DNA of 6,178 nt from Chloroflexota bacterium (GCA_031177555.1 JAPSGM010000121.1:1-6178), one strand, 5' to 3'; shown: positions 1-6,002, numbered from the stretch's first letter. The notes: generated from the letters alone by a model not told the origin. Program-made: numbers and translations.

Positions 1-1
1 C

Positions 2-331
2 GACGGCCGGATCGTGGCCGACGGCAGCCCGCGGACGCTGGGGGGTCGCCACGAGGGTGTGACGACCATCGGTTTCGGCCTGCCCGACGGGGCGGAGCTG
101 CCGGACCGCTTCGGGGCGGAGCGCCGCGACGACCACTACCGCCTCGAGACCCATGACCCGACGCGGCTGCTGCACGAGCTCACCGACTGGGCCCTCTCCG
201 CCCGCGTAGCGCTCGACGGGCTGGAGGTCAGCCGGCCCTCGCTGGAGGACGTCTACCTCCAGCTCACCTCGCCGGCGACCGATGTGTCCGCGACCTCGAA
301 CGCCGCGGGACCCGACGAGGACGCGGCGTGA
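2..331 (+). CDS. ABC-2 type transporter ATP-binding protein, C-terminal fragment (5' end outside window)
   Basis: This is the last 109 residues of an ABC ATPase; the gene starts upstream of the window. The fragment opens in frame with DGRIVADGSPRTL, matching the 'G-x-I-v-a-x-G-t-p-x-x-L' segment that follows the H-loop in the ABC-2 (drug or antibiotic exporter) ATPase subfamily. Residues around 230-280 bases into the window encode LEVSRPSLEDVYLQLT, the usual closing signature ('SLEDVFL-LT') of these subunits. The Walker A, Walker B and signature motifs would lie upstream and cannot be seen. The protein ends in a short acidic, alanine-rich tail. Its stop overlaps the start of the permease gene in GTGA, so the two are almost certainly translationally coupled and form one exporter. 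The substrate cannot be deduced. A GTG at 14 in the same frame is internal and not the true start. Confidence 0.88.
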   Translation, partial: DGRIVADGSPRTLGGRHEGVTTIGFGLPDGAELPDRFGAERRDDHYRLETHDPTRLLHELTDWALSARVALDGLEVSRPSLEDVYLQLTSPATDVSATSNAAGPDEDAA

Positions 332-1092
332 GCGAGCTGGCGCTGGTCGTCCGGCAGATCCGCTACGAGAACCGGGCGTTCTGGCGCAACCCGGCGGCAG
401 CCTTCTTCACGTTCGCCTTCCCGCTGCTGTTCATGGTCATCTTCAACGCGATCCTCACCGATGCCGGTGACGCTCCCGGGTTCCGCGCCTCCGACTTCTT
501 CACCCCGGCGATCATCGTCTTCTCGGTCATCACCGCCACGTACACCAACATCGCCATGAGGGTGGCCATGGCCCGCGACGCCGGGATCCTCAAGCGCGTG
601 CGCGGCACGCCCCTGCCGGCCTGGCTCTACCTATCGGGGCGGATAGCGCACGCGGTGCTCCTCGCGATCGTGCTGGTGGTCATCGTCGCGGCCTTCGGCG
701 CCCTCTTCTACGACGTGCGCTTGCCGTGGGATCGCGTCGGGCAGGTGCTGCTCGTCCTCGGCATCGGGGCCGCCAGCTTCTGCGCGCTGGGGCTGGCGGT
801 GAGCGCCGTGATCCCGAACGCGGACGCCGCGCCCGCCGTGGTGAACGCGACCATCCTGCCGCTGCTGTTCATCAGCAACGTCTTCATCCGCCTCCAGGAC
901 CCGCCGGCATGGATGGACGCGCTGGGCGGCATCTTCCCGGTGCGCCCCTTCGCCGACGCCATGCTGGCGGTGTACAGCCCACAGCTGGCGGGCAGTGGGC
1001 TCGCCTGGCAGGACCTGGCGGTCATCGGTGCCTGGGGCGTGGCCGGCCTGCTCTTCAGCCTGCGCTTCTTCTCGTGGGAGCCCCGCCGCTAA
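328..1092 (+). CDS. ABC-2 type transporter permease
   Basis: A complete 254-residue integral membrane protein, of usual length for single-domain ABC-2 permeases. It starts at GTG 328, overlapping the ATPase stop by 4 bases, so translation is probably coupled. Six hydrophobic segments can be seen, at about residues 22-43, 58-76, 107-128, 136-162, 167-187 and 229-248. Between segments 2 and 3, residues 82-102 read ARDAGILKRVRGTPLPAWLYL in the pattern typical of the family (K/R-R-x-R-G-T-P-x-P), and ISNVFI at 182-187 precedes an external loop with an amphipathic DPPAWMDALGGIFPVRPFAD region before the last helix, also typical. It should form the transmembrane channel, probably as a dimer, powered by the ATPase encoded just upstream. 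Cargo is unknown; drugs, lipids or polysaccharide precursors are all possible for this family. Confidence 0.9.
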   Translation: MSELALVVRQIRYENRAFWRNPAAAFFTFAFPLLFMVIFNAILTDAGDAPGFRASDFFTPAIIVFSVITATYTNIAMRVAMARDAGILKRVRGTPLPAWLYLSGRIAHAVLLAIVLVVIVAAFGALFYDVRLPWDRVGQVLLVLGIGAASFCALGLAVSAVIPNADAAPAVVNATILPLLFISNVFIRLQDPPAWMDALGGIFPVRPFADAMLAVYSPQLAGSGLAWQDLAVIGAWGVAGLLFSLRFFSWEPRR

Positions 1093-1156
1093 GCAAGGGC
1101 GTTGACGGCCGGCGCCGACCCGGGACAAGGGTGTGGCGCGCGCGGCGGACGAGGGG

Positions 1157-1162
1157 TAGAGT
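1157..1162 (+). promoter_or_regulatory. Putative -10 element of the lipoprotein gene
   Basis: TAGAGT fits the TAnnnT -10 pattern and lies in the 131-base gap between the permease stop and the lipoprotein start. Transcription from about 1168-1170 would give a leader of roughly 55 bases holding the ribosome binding site. No convincing -35 hexamer is present at the right distance; a TTGACG at 1102-1107 is too far upstream to pair with it. Prediction only. Confidence 0.35.
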
Positions 1163-1212
1163 TCGCCGCGAACCCGTCCGGCCCGTGCGGGCGGCCATTC
1201 CGTGGAGGGACG

Positions 1213-1218
1213 AAGGAG
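1213..1218 (+). promoter_or_regulatory. Ribosome binding site of the lipoprotein gene
   Basis: AAGGAG lies 5 bases before ATG 1224. It fixes this ATG as the start; the same reading frame stays open far upstream, but that stretch is only the shadow of the permease gene. It is the best placed Shine-Dalgarno sequence in the window. Confidence 0.75.
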
Positions 1219-1223
1219 AAGCG

Positions 1224-1655
1224 ATGGCTAACAGCGGAGGGTTGCGCCAGCCCACCCAGTGGTCCCGGCCCGCGATCGCGGCGCTTGCCGCGCTCGGATT
1301 GCTCATCGCCGCGTGTGGCGGCGGCAGTGGTGGTGGCGGCGGCGGGAACTTCGTCATACGCGTTGCCTTTGCGAACCAGACGGACGCGCCCGCCACCCTG
1401 CAGATGGCCGATGGCGAGCCGGTCGAGGTGGAGAGCTGCAGGGGCGGCGTGTTCACGTTCCCCATGCCGGAGACCGACTGGGTGCTGACCGTCAACGGTG
1501 AGACGGCCATCGACTCACTCGAGCAGGATCCACAGGACATTGATAACAACGTCGCCGCCAGGCTCTGGCTGCGGGAGGACGGCACCACCGAGCTGGAGAG
1601 CTTGCTGCCGGGGTCCAACATCACCCCGCCGGCGACGCTGAGCATCTGCACCTGA
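1224..1655 (+). CDS. Small secreted lipoprotein of unknown function
   Basis: A 143-residue protein that I do not recognise. Residues 1-16 form a long polar N-region ending in WSRP, residues 17-30 are hydrophobic, and IAAC (28-31) is a good lipobox, so Cys31 should be lipidated and the protein anchored on the outer face of the membrane. Ten residues that are all Gly except one Ser (32-41) follow as a flexible tether. The mature domain of about 100 residues looks beta-rich (FVIRVAFANQT, VLTVNGETAI, ARLWLRED) and has two cysteines, Cys72 and the penultimate Cys142, which could form a disulfide closing the domain. No catalytic motif is apparent. The gene has its own -10 element and a strong ribosome binding site, so it appears independent of the ABC exporter. 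It is convergent with ispG. The reading is secure as a coding lipoprotein; the function is unknown. Confidence 0.85.
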   Translation: MANSGGLRQPTQWSRPAIAALAALGLLIAACGGGSGGGGGGNFVIRVAFANQTDAPATLQMADGEPVEVESCRGGVFTFPMPETDWVLTVNGETAIDSLEQDPQDIDNNVAARLWLREDGTTELESLLPGSNITPPATLSICT

Positions 1656-1665
1656 GGACGAGGGA

Positions 1666-1688
1666 CGGCGGCCACGCCGGCGCGCCGG
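1666..1688. terminator. GC-rich inverted repeats between convergent genes, possible bidirectional terminator
   Basis: Only 34 bases separate the stop codons of the lipoprotein gene and ispG. They contain CGGCG-GCCA-CGCCG (1666-1679), a 5-bp stem with a 4-base loop, overlapping a perfect 12-base palindrome CCGGCGCGCCGG (1677-1688). No T-tract follows on either strand, so this is not a classical intrinsic terminator. In such GC-rich DNA small palindromes are common by chance; position is the main argument. Confidence 0.3.
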
Positions 1689-1689
1689 G

Positions 1690-2898
1690 TCAGCCGGGGT
1701 AGCGCCCGGCGACGTAGTCGTCCAGGATCTCGAGGAAGCGCGGCACGATGTCGTCGCCGCGCAGCGTCCCGTGCAGCCGGCCGTCCACGTACACCGGCGC
1801 CACCGGCTCCTCGAAGGTGCCGGGCAGGCTGATCCCGATGTCGGCGTGCTTCGACTCGCCCGGCCCGTTCACGACGCAGCCCATCACCGCCACCTTCAGC
1901 TCCTCGACGCCCGGGTGCCGCTGCCGCCAGATCGGCATCTGCTCGGCGAGGTGGGCGGTGATGTCGCGGGCCATCTCCTGGAAGAAGGTCGAGGTGGTCC
2001 GTCCGCAGCCCGGGCAGGCGCTGACCTGGGGAGCGAAGCTGCGCAGCCCGAGTGACTGTAGGACCTGCTGCGCGACCTGCACCTCCTCCGTCCGGTCGCC
2101 GCCCGGCGCGGGCGTGAGGCTGACGCGGATGGTGTCGCCGATGCCGCGCTGCAGCAGGATCGCCAGGCCGGCCGTGGACGAGATGATGCCGCGGCTGCCC
2201 ATGCCGGCCTCGGTCAGGCCCAGGTGCAGCGGGTAGTCGCAGCGCTCCGCCAGCCGGCCGTACACCTCCACCAGGTCCTGCACTCCCGACACCTTGGCCG
2301 AGATGACGATCCGGTCGTGCCCCAGGCCGGTCTCCTCGGCGAGCCGCGCCGAGCGCAGCGCCGACTCGATCATGGCCTCGATCATCACCTCGCGGCTGTC
2401 GAGCGGCTCCGGCCGCGCCGCGTTGGCGTCCATCATCTCGGTCAGCAGCTGCTGGTCGAGGCTCCCCCAGTTGACGCCGATGCGGACGGGCTTCCGGTTG
2501 GCCACGGCCACCTCCACGATCCGCTGGAAGTTGGCGTCGCGGTGCTTCGCGCCCACGTTGCCCGGGTTGATGCGGTACTTGGCCAGGGCCGCGGCCGCAT
2601 CGCGGTACTTCGTCAGCAGCAGGTGGCCGTTGTAGTGGAAGTCGCCTACGAGCGGCACGCCGACCCCGAGCCGGTCCAGCTTCTCGCGGATGAGCGGCAC
2701 GGCCTGCGCCGCCTCGTCGTTGTTGACGGTGACGCGCACGAGCTCGCTGCCGGCGTGGGCGAGCTGCGCGACCTGGATCGCGGTGGCATCGGCATCGGCC
2801 GTATCGGTGTTGGTCATGGACTGGACGACGATGGGGTGCCCGGAGCCGATGAGCACGCCGCCGACGTCCACGCTGACCGTGGCGCGGCGCTGGATCAC
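1690..2898 (-). CDS. ispG: 4-hydroxy-3-methylbut-2-en-1-yl diphosphate synthase (IspG/GcpE)
   Basis: A 402-residue cytoplasmic enzyme of the MEP pathway, which converts 2-C-methyl-D-erythritol 2,4-cyclodiphosphate to HMBPP using reduced ferredoxin or flavodoxin. The N-terminal TIM-barrel domain shows QSMTNT (26-31), GDFHYNGH (85-92), YRINPGNVG (108-116) and HLGLTEAG (225-232). The C-terminal domain carries the [4Fe-4S] ligands Cys295 and Cys298 (CPGC) and Cys341, with Glu348 in CVVNGPGE as the fourth, completing the known 3Cys-1Glu set. The start chosen is GTG 2898, giving VIQRR, which fits the family's usual N-terminus; the frame stays open to 3009, but the extra 37 residues overlap the divergent receiver gene and look non-coding. 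There is no Shine-Dalgarno sequence, but a -10 element sits exactly where a leaderless message would need it. The usual dxr and rseP neighbours are absent, so it is probably monocistronic here. Confidence 0.96.
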   Translation of the reverse strand: MIQRRATVSVDVGGVLIGSGHPIVVQSMTNTDTADADATAIQVAQLAHAGSELVRVTVNNDEAAQAVPLIREKLDRLGVGVPLVGDFHYNGHLLLTKYRDAAAALAKYRINPGNVGAKHRDANFQRIVEVAVANRKPVRIGVNWGSLDQQLLTEMMDANAARPEPLDSREVMIEAMIESALRSARLAEETGLGHDRIVISAKVSGVQDLVEVYGRLAERCDYPLHLGLTEAGMGSRGIISSTAGLAILLQRGIGDTIRVSLTPAPGGDRTEEVQVAQQVLQSLGLRSFAPQVSACPGCGRTTSTFFQEMARDITAHLAEQMPIWRQRHPGVEELKVAVMGCVVNGPGESKHADIGISLPGTFEEPVAPVYVDGRLHGTLRGDDIVPRFLEILDDYVAGRYPG

Positions 2899-2904
2899 GC
2901 TCGA

Positions 2905-2910
2905 ATCGTA
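2905..2910 (-). promoter_or_regulatory. Putative -10 element of ispG (leaderless start)
   Basis: Read on the minus strand this is TACGAT, followed by six bases (TCGAGC) and then the GTG start of ispG. This places the expected transcription start on the G of the start codon. No Shine-Dalgarno sequence is present and no good -35 hexamer is seen. The same arrangement occurs before the gene at 3637, which strengthens the call. Confidence 0.55.
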
Positions 2911-2946
2911 CCGGCTGGCCGCGCGGCACGCTGCGTGCACGGCTTC

Positions 2947-2952
2947 GGAAGG
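2947..2952 (+). promoter_or_regulatory. Ribosome binding site deciding the start of the receiver-domain gene
   Basis: GGAAGG lies 4 bases before ATG 2957. The competing in-frame start, ATG 3008, has neither a Shine-Dalgarno sequence nor a TAnnnT element in front of it, so 2957 is preferred. Spacing is slightly short. Confidence 0.45.
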
Positions 2953-2956
2953 CACG

Positions 2957-3577
2957 ATGGGGCTCAGTGACGTCGTGCCACTCCTGAACGGCAGCGCGAC
3001 CTCCCGCATGCCGGACCGTGACGTCGCGGTGCTGGAGGACGACCCGCAGCTCGCGGACGTGGCCGTGGAGCTGTGCGCGAGCGTCGGCCTGTCGGCCGCG
3101 ACCTACCCGAGCCCGGCCGCGTTCCTGGGCGAGGTCACCGTCACCCCCCCGCGTCTGCTGATCCTGGACTGGCGCTTCGAGCGGGAGCTGGGCGCAGGCG
3201 TGTTCATGACGGTCCGCCACCGCTTCGGCGACGTGCCGATCGTGTGCTGGACGGCGACGCCGGCGCAGGACCTGCCGGCCATGGTCCTCGACGACGCGCG
3301 GGTACGGGTCGTCGCCAAGTCCGAGGGCATCGACGCATTCGAGGCCGCCGTCCGCTGGGCGGACGCCACCGCAGGGAGGACGATTCCGATGATGGAAGGC
3401 TTCAAGGTCCCCAAGGACCCTCACCCCGGCGAGCCGGATGAGCTGACGCCGGACACCCATCCAATCGACGACATCGAGCGGCCGCACGACAGCGGCCAGG
3501 GCCTGGACGACCCGGCCGAGTCGCCGGAGAAGGACCTGGACGAGCCAGGCGCGGCCGACCGAACGCCGCGGCCGTAG
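2957..3577 (+). CDS. Single-domain response regulator (receiver) with acidic disordered tail
   Basis: A 206-residue protein from ATG 2957 (189 residues if ATG 3008 is used, which would start MPDRDVAVLEDD, a typical receiver N-terminus). Residues 22-140 form a receiver domain with the full catalytic set: acidic pocket Glu27-Asp28-Asp29, phospho-acceptor Asp71 in LLILDWRFE, switch Thr99 in VCWTAT, and Lys121 in VVAKSEG. It should accept phosphate from a histidine kinase that is not in the window. No DNA-binding or enzymatic output domain follows. Instead residues 145-206 form a tail with 18 Asp/Glu, 6 Lys/Arg and 12 Pro, surely disordered. The protein may work through protein contacts, as stand-alone receivers do, or as a phosphate sink. 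It diverges from ispG across a 58-base gap. A strong Shine-Dalgarno-like sequence lies inside the gene just before Met145. No partner or regulon can be named. Confidence 0.85.
   Translation: MGLSDVVPLLNGSATSRMPDRDVAVLEDDPQLADVAVELCASVGLSAATYPSPAAFLGEVTVTPPRLLILDWRFERELGAGVFMTVRHRFGDVPIVCWTATPAQDLPAMVLDDARVRVVAKSEGIDAFEAAVRWADATAGRTIPMMEGFKVPKDPHPGEPDELTPDTHPIDDIERPHDSGQGLDDPAESPEKDLDEPGAADRTPRP
3373..3394 (+). promoter_or_regulatory. Internal Shine-Dalgarno sequence and tandem ATG inside the receiver gene
   Basis: AGGGAGGA (3373-3380) is followed, 8 bases after its last base, by two consecutive in-frame ATG codons (3389 and 3392). They encode Met145-Met146, exactly where the receiver domain ends and the acidic tail begins. 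Translation from here would release the 62-residue tail as a separate acidic peptide. It may equally be chance, since GGGAGG is a likely string in GC-rich coding DNA. Confidence 0.3.
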
Positions 3578-3624
3578 GCACCGGGCGGTCACGCGGCCGA
3601 CACGCGCACGTCACATGGCGTCGC

Positions 3625-3630
3625 TATCGT
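3625..3630 (+). promoter_or_regulatory. Putative -10 element of the thioredoxin-like lipoprotein gene (leaderless start)
   Basis: TATCGT is followed by six bases (GTGCCC) and then ATG 3637, so the expected transcription start falls on the A of ATG. No Shine-Dalgarno sequence precedes this ATG. The arrangement rules against the in-frame GTG at 3631, which would lie upstream of the RNA start. It would be the promoter of the redox cluster. No clear -35 element is seen. Confidence 0.6.
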
Positions 3631-3636
3631 GTGCCC

Positions 3637-4254
3637 ATGCCTGTCGTCCGCATGCGCGGGCTGCTCGTTCTCGTGCTGGTCATCGCCGCCTGCGCGAGAG
3701 GTCCGGCCGAGGCGCCCCAGGTGGCATCCGACGCGATGAGCGCGCCGGCGTCGCTAGGTGCCGGAGGGAGCTTGGGGCCGGCGTTGCCACCGGCCAGCCC
3801 AGCGACGTCCCCGACCGCCCTCGACTCCGATCCGCTGCACGCGGTCGCGCTCGTCGACGTGCGGACGGGCGAGGAGTTCACGCTCGGCGAGCTGGCGGCC
3901 GAGAAGCCGGTCCTGCTCGAGACGATGGCCATCTGGTGCACCAACTGCCGCGCGCAGATGCACAACGTCACGGCGGCGCATCGCGCCGCGGACTTCCATT
4001 CCGTCTCGCTAGACGTCGATCCCGGCGAGCTGCCGGAGGACCTGGCCGCCTACGCCGACCGCGAGGGATTCGACTGGCCCTTCGCCATGGCCGACGCCCA
4101 GCTCCTGCGCGAGCTGCGCGACCGGTTCGGCACGCCCGTGGCTGTCCCGCCCACCATGCCCAAGATCCTGTTCGGGACCGATGGCAGCGTGGAGCTGATC
4201 GGCTTGGGACAGCTGCTGAGCCCTGAGGAGATCGCCGCTGCCGTCGGAGGCTAG
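3637..4254 (+). CDS. Extracytoplasmic thioredoxin-fold lipoprotein (TlpA/ResA-like)
   Basis: A 205-residue protein. Residues 1-18 are a short lipoprotein signal (MPVVRMRGLL then a Val/Leu-rich core) with lipobox IAAC and lipidation site Cys19. Residues 20-65 are a low-complexity Ala/Pro/Gly/Ser tether. Residues 66-205 form a thioredoxin-like domain: ETMAIWCTNCRAQM contains the redox pair Cys101-Cys104, and VPPTMPKILFGTDGS (170-184) holds the expected cis-proline region and the strand after it. CTNC differs from the CPHC of DsbA and the CGPC of thioredoxin; WC-x-x-C with a preceding short strand is typical of TlpA/ResA reductases. It sits outside the membrane and should receive electrons from the CcdA-type protein encoded 9 bases downstream, then reduce disulfides in envelope proteins, perhaps apocytochrome c. 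Start ATG 3637 is chosen from the -10 spacing; ATG 3652 would also leave a usable signal. Confidence 0.87.
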   Translation: MPVVRMRGLLVLVLVIAACARGPAEAPQVASDAMSAPASLGAGGSLGPALPPASPATSPTALDSDPLHAVALVDVRTGEEFTLGELAAEKPVLLETMAIWCTNCRAQMHNVTAAHRAADFHSVSLDVDPGELPEDLAAYADREGFDWPFAMADAQLLRELRDRFGTPVAVPPTMPKILFGTDGSVELIGLGQLLSPEEIAAAVGG

Positions 4255-4263
4255 GCGGCCGGC

Positions 4264-4962
4264 ATGGGCGAGCTGATCGGGGCGGTCGGCCTGGGGATCG
4301 GGGCGACCATCACCCCCTGCATCCTGCCGCTGTACCCCGCGTTCCTCGCCTACCTGACCGGCGCGACGAGCGTCGCTGCGTCGGGCCCCGGCGCTGCCGT
4401 GGCCTCGCCGGGCCGCCTGTCGGCGATGGCGGCGGCAGGCCTGGTGTGGGCCGGCGTGGTGCTGGGCATGGTCGCCATCGGTGCCCTGCTGGCGGCGCTC
4501 ACGCTCTCGTTGGGCTCGGTGATCCGCTTCCTCCTGCCGGCGGCGGACGTGCTGCTCATCCTGCTGGGGATCCTGCTCATCGCCGGCCGCAATCCCTTCG
4601 CGCGCCTGCCGCAGATCTCCCCGCGCGCGCTGGGCCGCGCCGGGCCCGCCTCCGGCGCGCTGCTCTACGGCCTGCTCTTCGCCCCGATCGCCCTGCCGTG
4701 CAGCGGACCGTTCCTGGTGGGGATCTTCGTCTTCAGCCTGTCGATCGCCGACGCGGCGCAGCAGCTGGCCTTCTTCGGGTTCTTCGGCATCGGCTTCGGC
4801 CTGCCCCTGTTCGTGCTCGGCGCCCTGGGCCAGGTGCGCGGGGCGCAGCTGGCCCGCGCGCTGGTCCGCTGGGAGCGGCCGCTGCAGCTGGTGATCGGCG
4901 TCCTGCTGGTCGTCGTCGGGCTCTGGGACCTGAACGAGAATCGCCGCAACCTGTTTGCCTGA
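4264..4962 (+). CDS. ccdA: CcdA/DsbD-type transmembrane thiol-disulfide carrier
   Basis: A 232-residue membrane protein with six predicted helices, at about residues 4-32, 54-80, 86-107, 130-158, 165-188 and 206-222, the compact CcdA architecture rather than three-domain DsbD. The two functional cysteines are in the expected places: Cys19 in TITPCILPLYPAFLAYL (helix 1) and Cys146 in ALPCSGPFLVG (helix 4). In this family they form a reversible disulfide that carries reducing equivalents from cytoplasmic thioredoxin to an extracytoplasmic thioredoxin-like partner, here most likely the lipoprotein encoded just upstream. The two genes are 9 bases apart and in the same frame, so they are surely co-transcribed. 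A GGAGG at 4246-4250 lies 13 bases before ATG 4264, rather far, so coupled translation is probable. A role in cytochrome c maturation is possible, but no ccm/ccs gene is in the window. Confidence 0.9.
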   Translation: MGELIGAVGLGIGATITPCILPLYPAFLAYLTGATSVAASGPGAAVASPGRLSAMAAAGLVWAGVVLGMVAIGALLAALTLSLGSVIRFLLPAADVLLILLGILLIAGRNPFARLPQISPRALGRAGPASGALLYGLLFAPIALPCSGPFLVGIFVFSLSIADAAQQLAFFGFFGIGFGLPLFVLGALGQVRGAQLARALVRWERPLQLVIGVLLVVVGLWDLNENRRNLFA

Positions 4963-4981
4963 GGAACCGGTTCGCTATGCT
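4955..4981 (+). promoter_or_regulatory. Putative trxB promoter within the end of ccdA
   Basis: TATGCT at 4976-4981 is a good -10 element lying 9 bases before ATG 4991, with TTGCCT (4955-4960, four of six bases of the -35 consensus) 15 bases upstream of it. The start would be at, or one to three bases before, the ATG. The only purine-rich stretch, GAGGAA at 4961-4966, is 24 bases from the ATG, too far to act as a Shine-Dalgarno. trxB may thus be transcribed separately as well as from the cluster promoter. Confidence 0.5.
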
Positions 4982-4990
4982 GATCCCGAT

Positions 4991-5995
4991 ATGACCGCGA
5001 CCGTTCCCCCTTCCACCAAGGCCACCGAGAAGACCGATACCCGGCGCCGCAAGGTCGCGATCATCGGTTCCGGGCCTGCCGGCCTGACCGCCGCCATCTA
5101 CGCGGCGCGCGCCAACCTGGAGCCGATCGTCTTCGCCGGCAACACGCCGCTCGGCCAGCTGATGATCACCTCGGACGTGGAGAACTACCCCGGCTTCCCG
5201 CAGGGCATCCAGGGGCCCGAGCTGATGCAGCTGTTCCGGGAGCAGGCCGAGCGATTCGGTACCACCATGGTCGAGAGCGACGTCACCAGGGTGGACTTCG
5301 CCCAGCGCCCGTTCCGGATGTGGGTCGGCGAGGAGGAGTACGCCGCCGATGCCGTCATCGTGGCGACCGGCGCATCGGCCCTGTGGCTGGGGCTGCCCTC
5401 GGAGGAGGAGTTCCGCGGCCGGGGCGTGAGCGCCTGCGCGACCTGCGACGGCTTCTTCTTCCGCGACCGCGAGATCGCGGTGGTCGGCGGCGGCGACACC
5501 GCGCTGGAGGAGGCCCTCTTCCTCACCAAGTTCGCCTCGAAGGTGACGATGCTGGTGCGGCGCGACCAGTTCCGTGGCAGCAAGATCATGCAGGACCGTG
5601 CCTTCGCGCACCCCAAGATCGAGGTCCGCTGGAACACCGAGGTCACCGAGGTCCGCGGCGAGATGACCGTCACCGAGCTGGCGCTGCGCGACACGCAGAC
5701 CGGGGCGGAGTCGACCCTGCCGGCGCAGGGGCTGTTCGTGGCCATCGGCTACAGGCCCAACACCGAGCTCTTCCGCGGCCAGCTGGACCTGGACCCGCGT
5801 GGCTACTGCCGCACGGCCTCGGAGGGGGAGACGGCCACGGCCATCGAGGGCGTCTTCGTGGCCGGCGACGTCCACGATCACAAGTACCGCCAGGCCGTGA
5901 CCGCCGCCGGCGAGGGCTGCAAGGCCGCCATCGACGTCGAGCGCTGGCTGGAGTCGGTGGGCGAGATCGAGGCGGCGACCGCCACGAACTGGTAA
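4991..5995 (+). CDS. trxB: Thioredoxin reductase (NADPH, FAD)
   Basis: A 334-residue cytoplasmic flavoprotein that reduces thioredoxin with NADPH. Residues 1-20 are a polar extension, then KVAIIGSGPAGLTAAIYAAR gives the FAD-binding GxGxxG (26-31). GQLMITSDVENYPGFP (55-70) is a family landmark. The active site is Cys149-Ala-Thr-Cys152 in SACATCDGFFFRDRE, placed within the NADPH domain as in low-molecular-weight bacterial TrxB. The second dinucleotide fold is VVGGGDTALEEA (164-175), and RRDQFR (190-195) supplies the arginines that favour NADPH. VFVAGDVHDHKYRQAVTAAGEGC (288-310) is the C-terminal FAD motif. Length is close to the usual 310-335. The frame stays open to 4955, but that start overlaps ccdA and lies before the predicted promoter, so ATG 4991 is preferred. 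It supplies electrons, through a thioredoxin not encoded here, to the CcdA/lipoprotein pair. Confidence 0.96.
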   Translation: MTATVPPSTKATEKTDTRRRKVAIIGSGPAGLTAAIYAARANLEPIVFAGNTPLGQLMITSDVENYPGFPQGIQGPELMQLFREQAERFGTTMVESDVTRVDFAQRPFRMWVGEEEYAADAVIVATGASALWLGLPSEEEFRGRGVSACATCDGFFFRDREIAVVGGGDTALEEALFLTKFASKVTMLVRRDQFRGSKIMQDRAFAHPKIEVRWNTEVTEVRGEMTVTELALRDTQTGAESTLPAQGLFVAIGYRPNTELFRGQLDLDPRGYCRTASEGETATAIEGVFVAGDVHDHKYRQAVTAAGEGCKAAIDVERWLESVGEIEAATATNW

Positions 5996-6002
5996 TTGCG
6001 TT

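Noticed and set aside
2690..2956. Upstream extension of the receiver protein to 2690
   Set aside because: It would run antisense through the N-terminal third of ispG, and the extra residues resemble no protein; GGAAGG before ATG 2957 explains the start.
2899..3009. ATG 3009 as the start of ispG on the minus strand
   Set aside because: It adds 37 residues not typical of the family and overlaps the receiver gene. GTG 2898 gives the expected N-terminus and fits the -10 spacing.
1055..3592. An 845-codon open frame on the minus strand covering the lipoprotein gene, ispG and most of the receiver gene
   Set aside because: Arg/Gly/Ala/His-rich composition without any domain; it is an off-frame shadow, expected in very GC-rich DNA where stops are rare. 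The ispG and receiver motifs lie in other frames.
3587..3621. GGTCACGCGG and CGTCACATGGCG before the redox cluster as further copies of the post-trxB motif
   Set aside because: Only the GTCAC core is shared and no partner half-site is present; GTCAC/GTGAC occurs many times in coding parts of the window.
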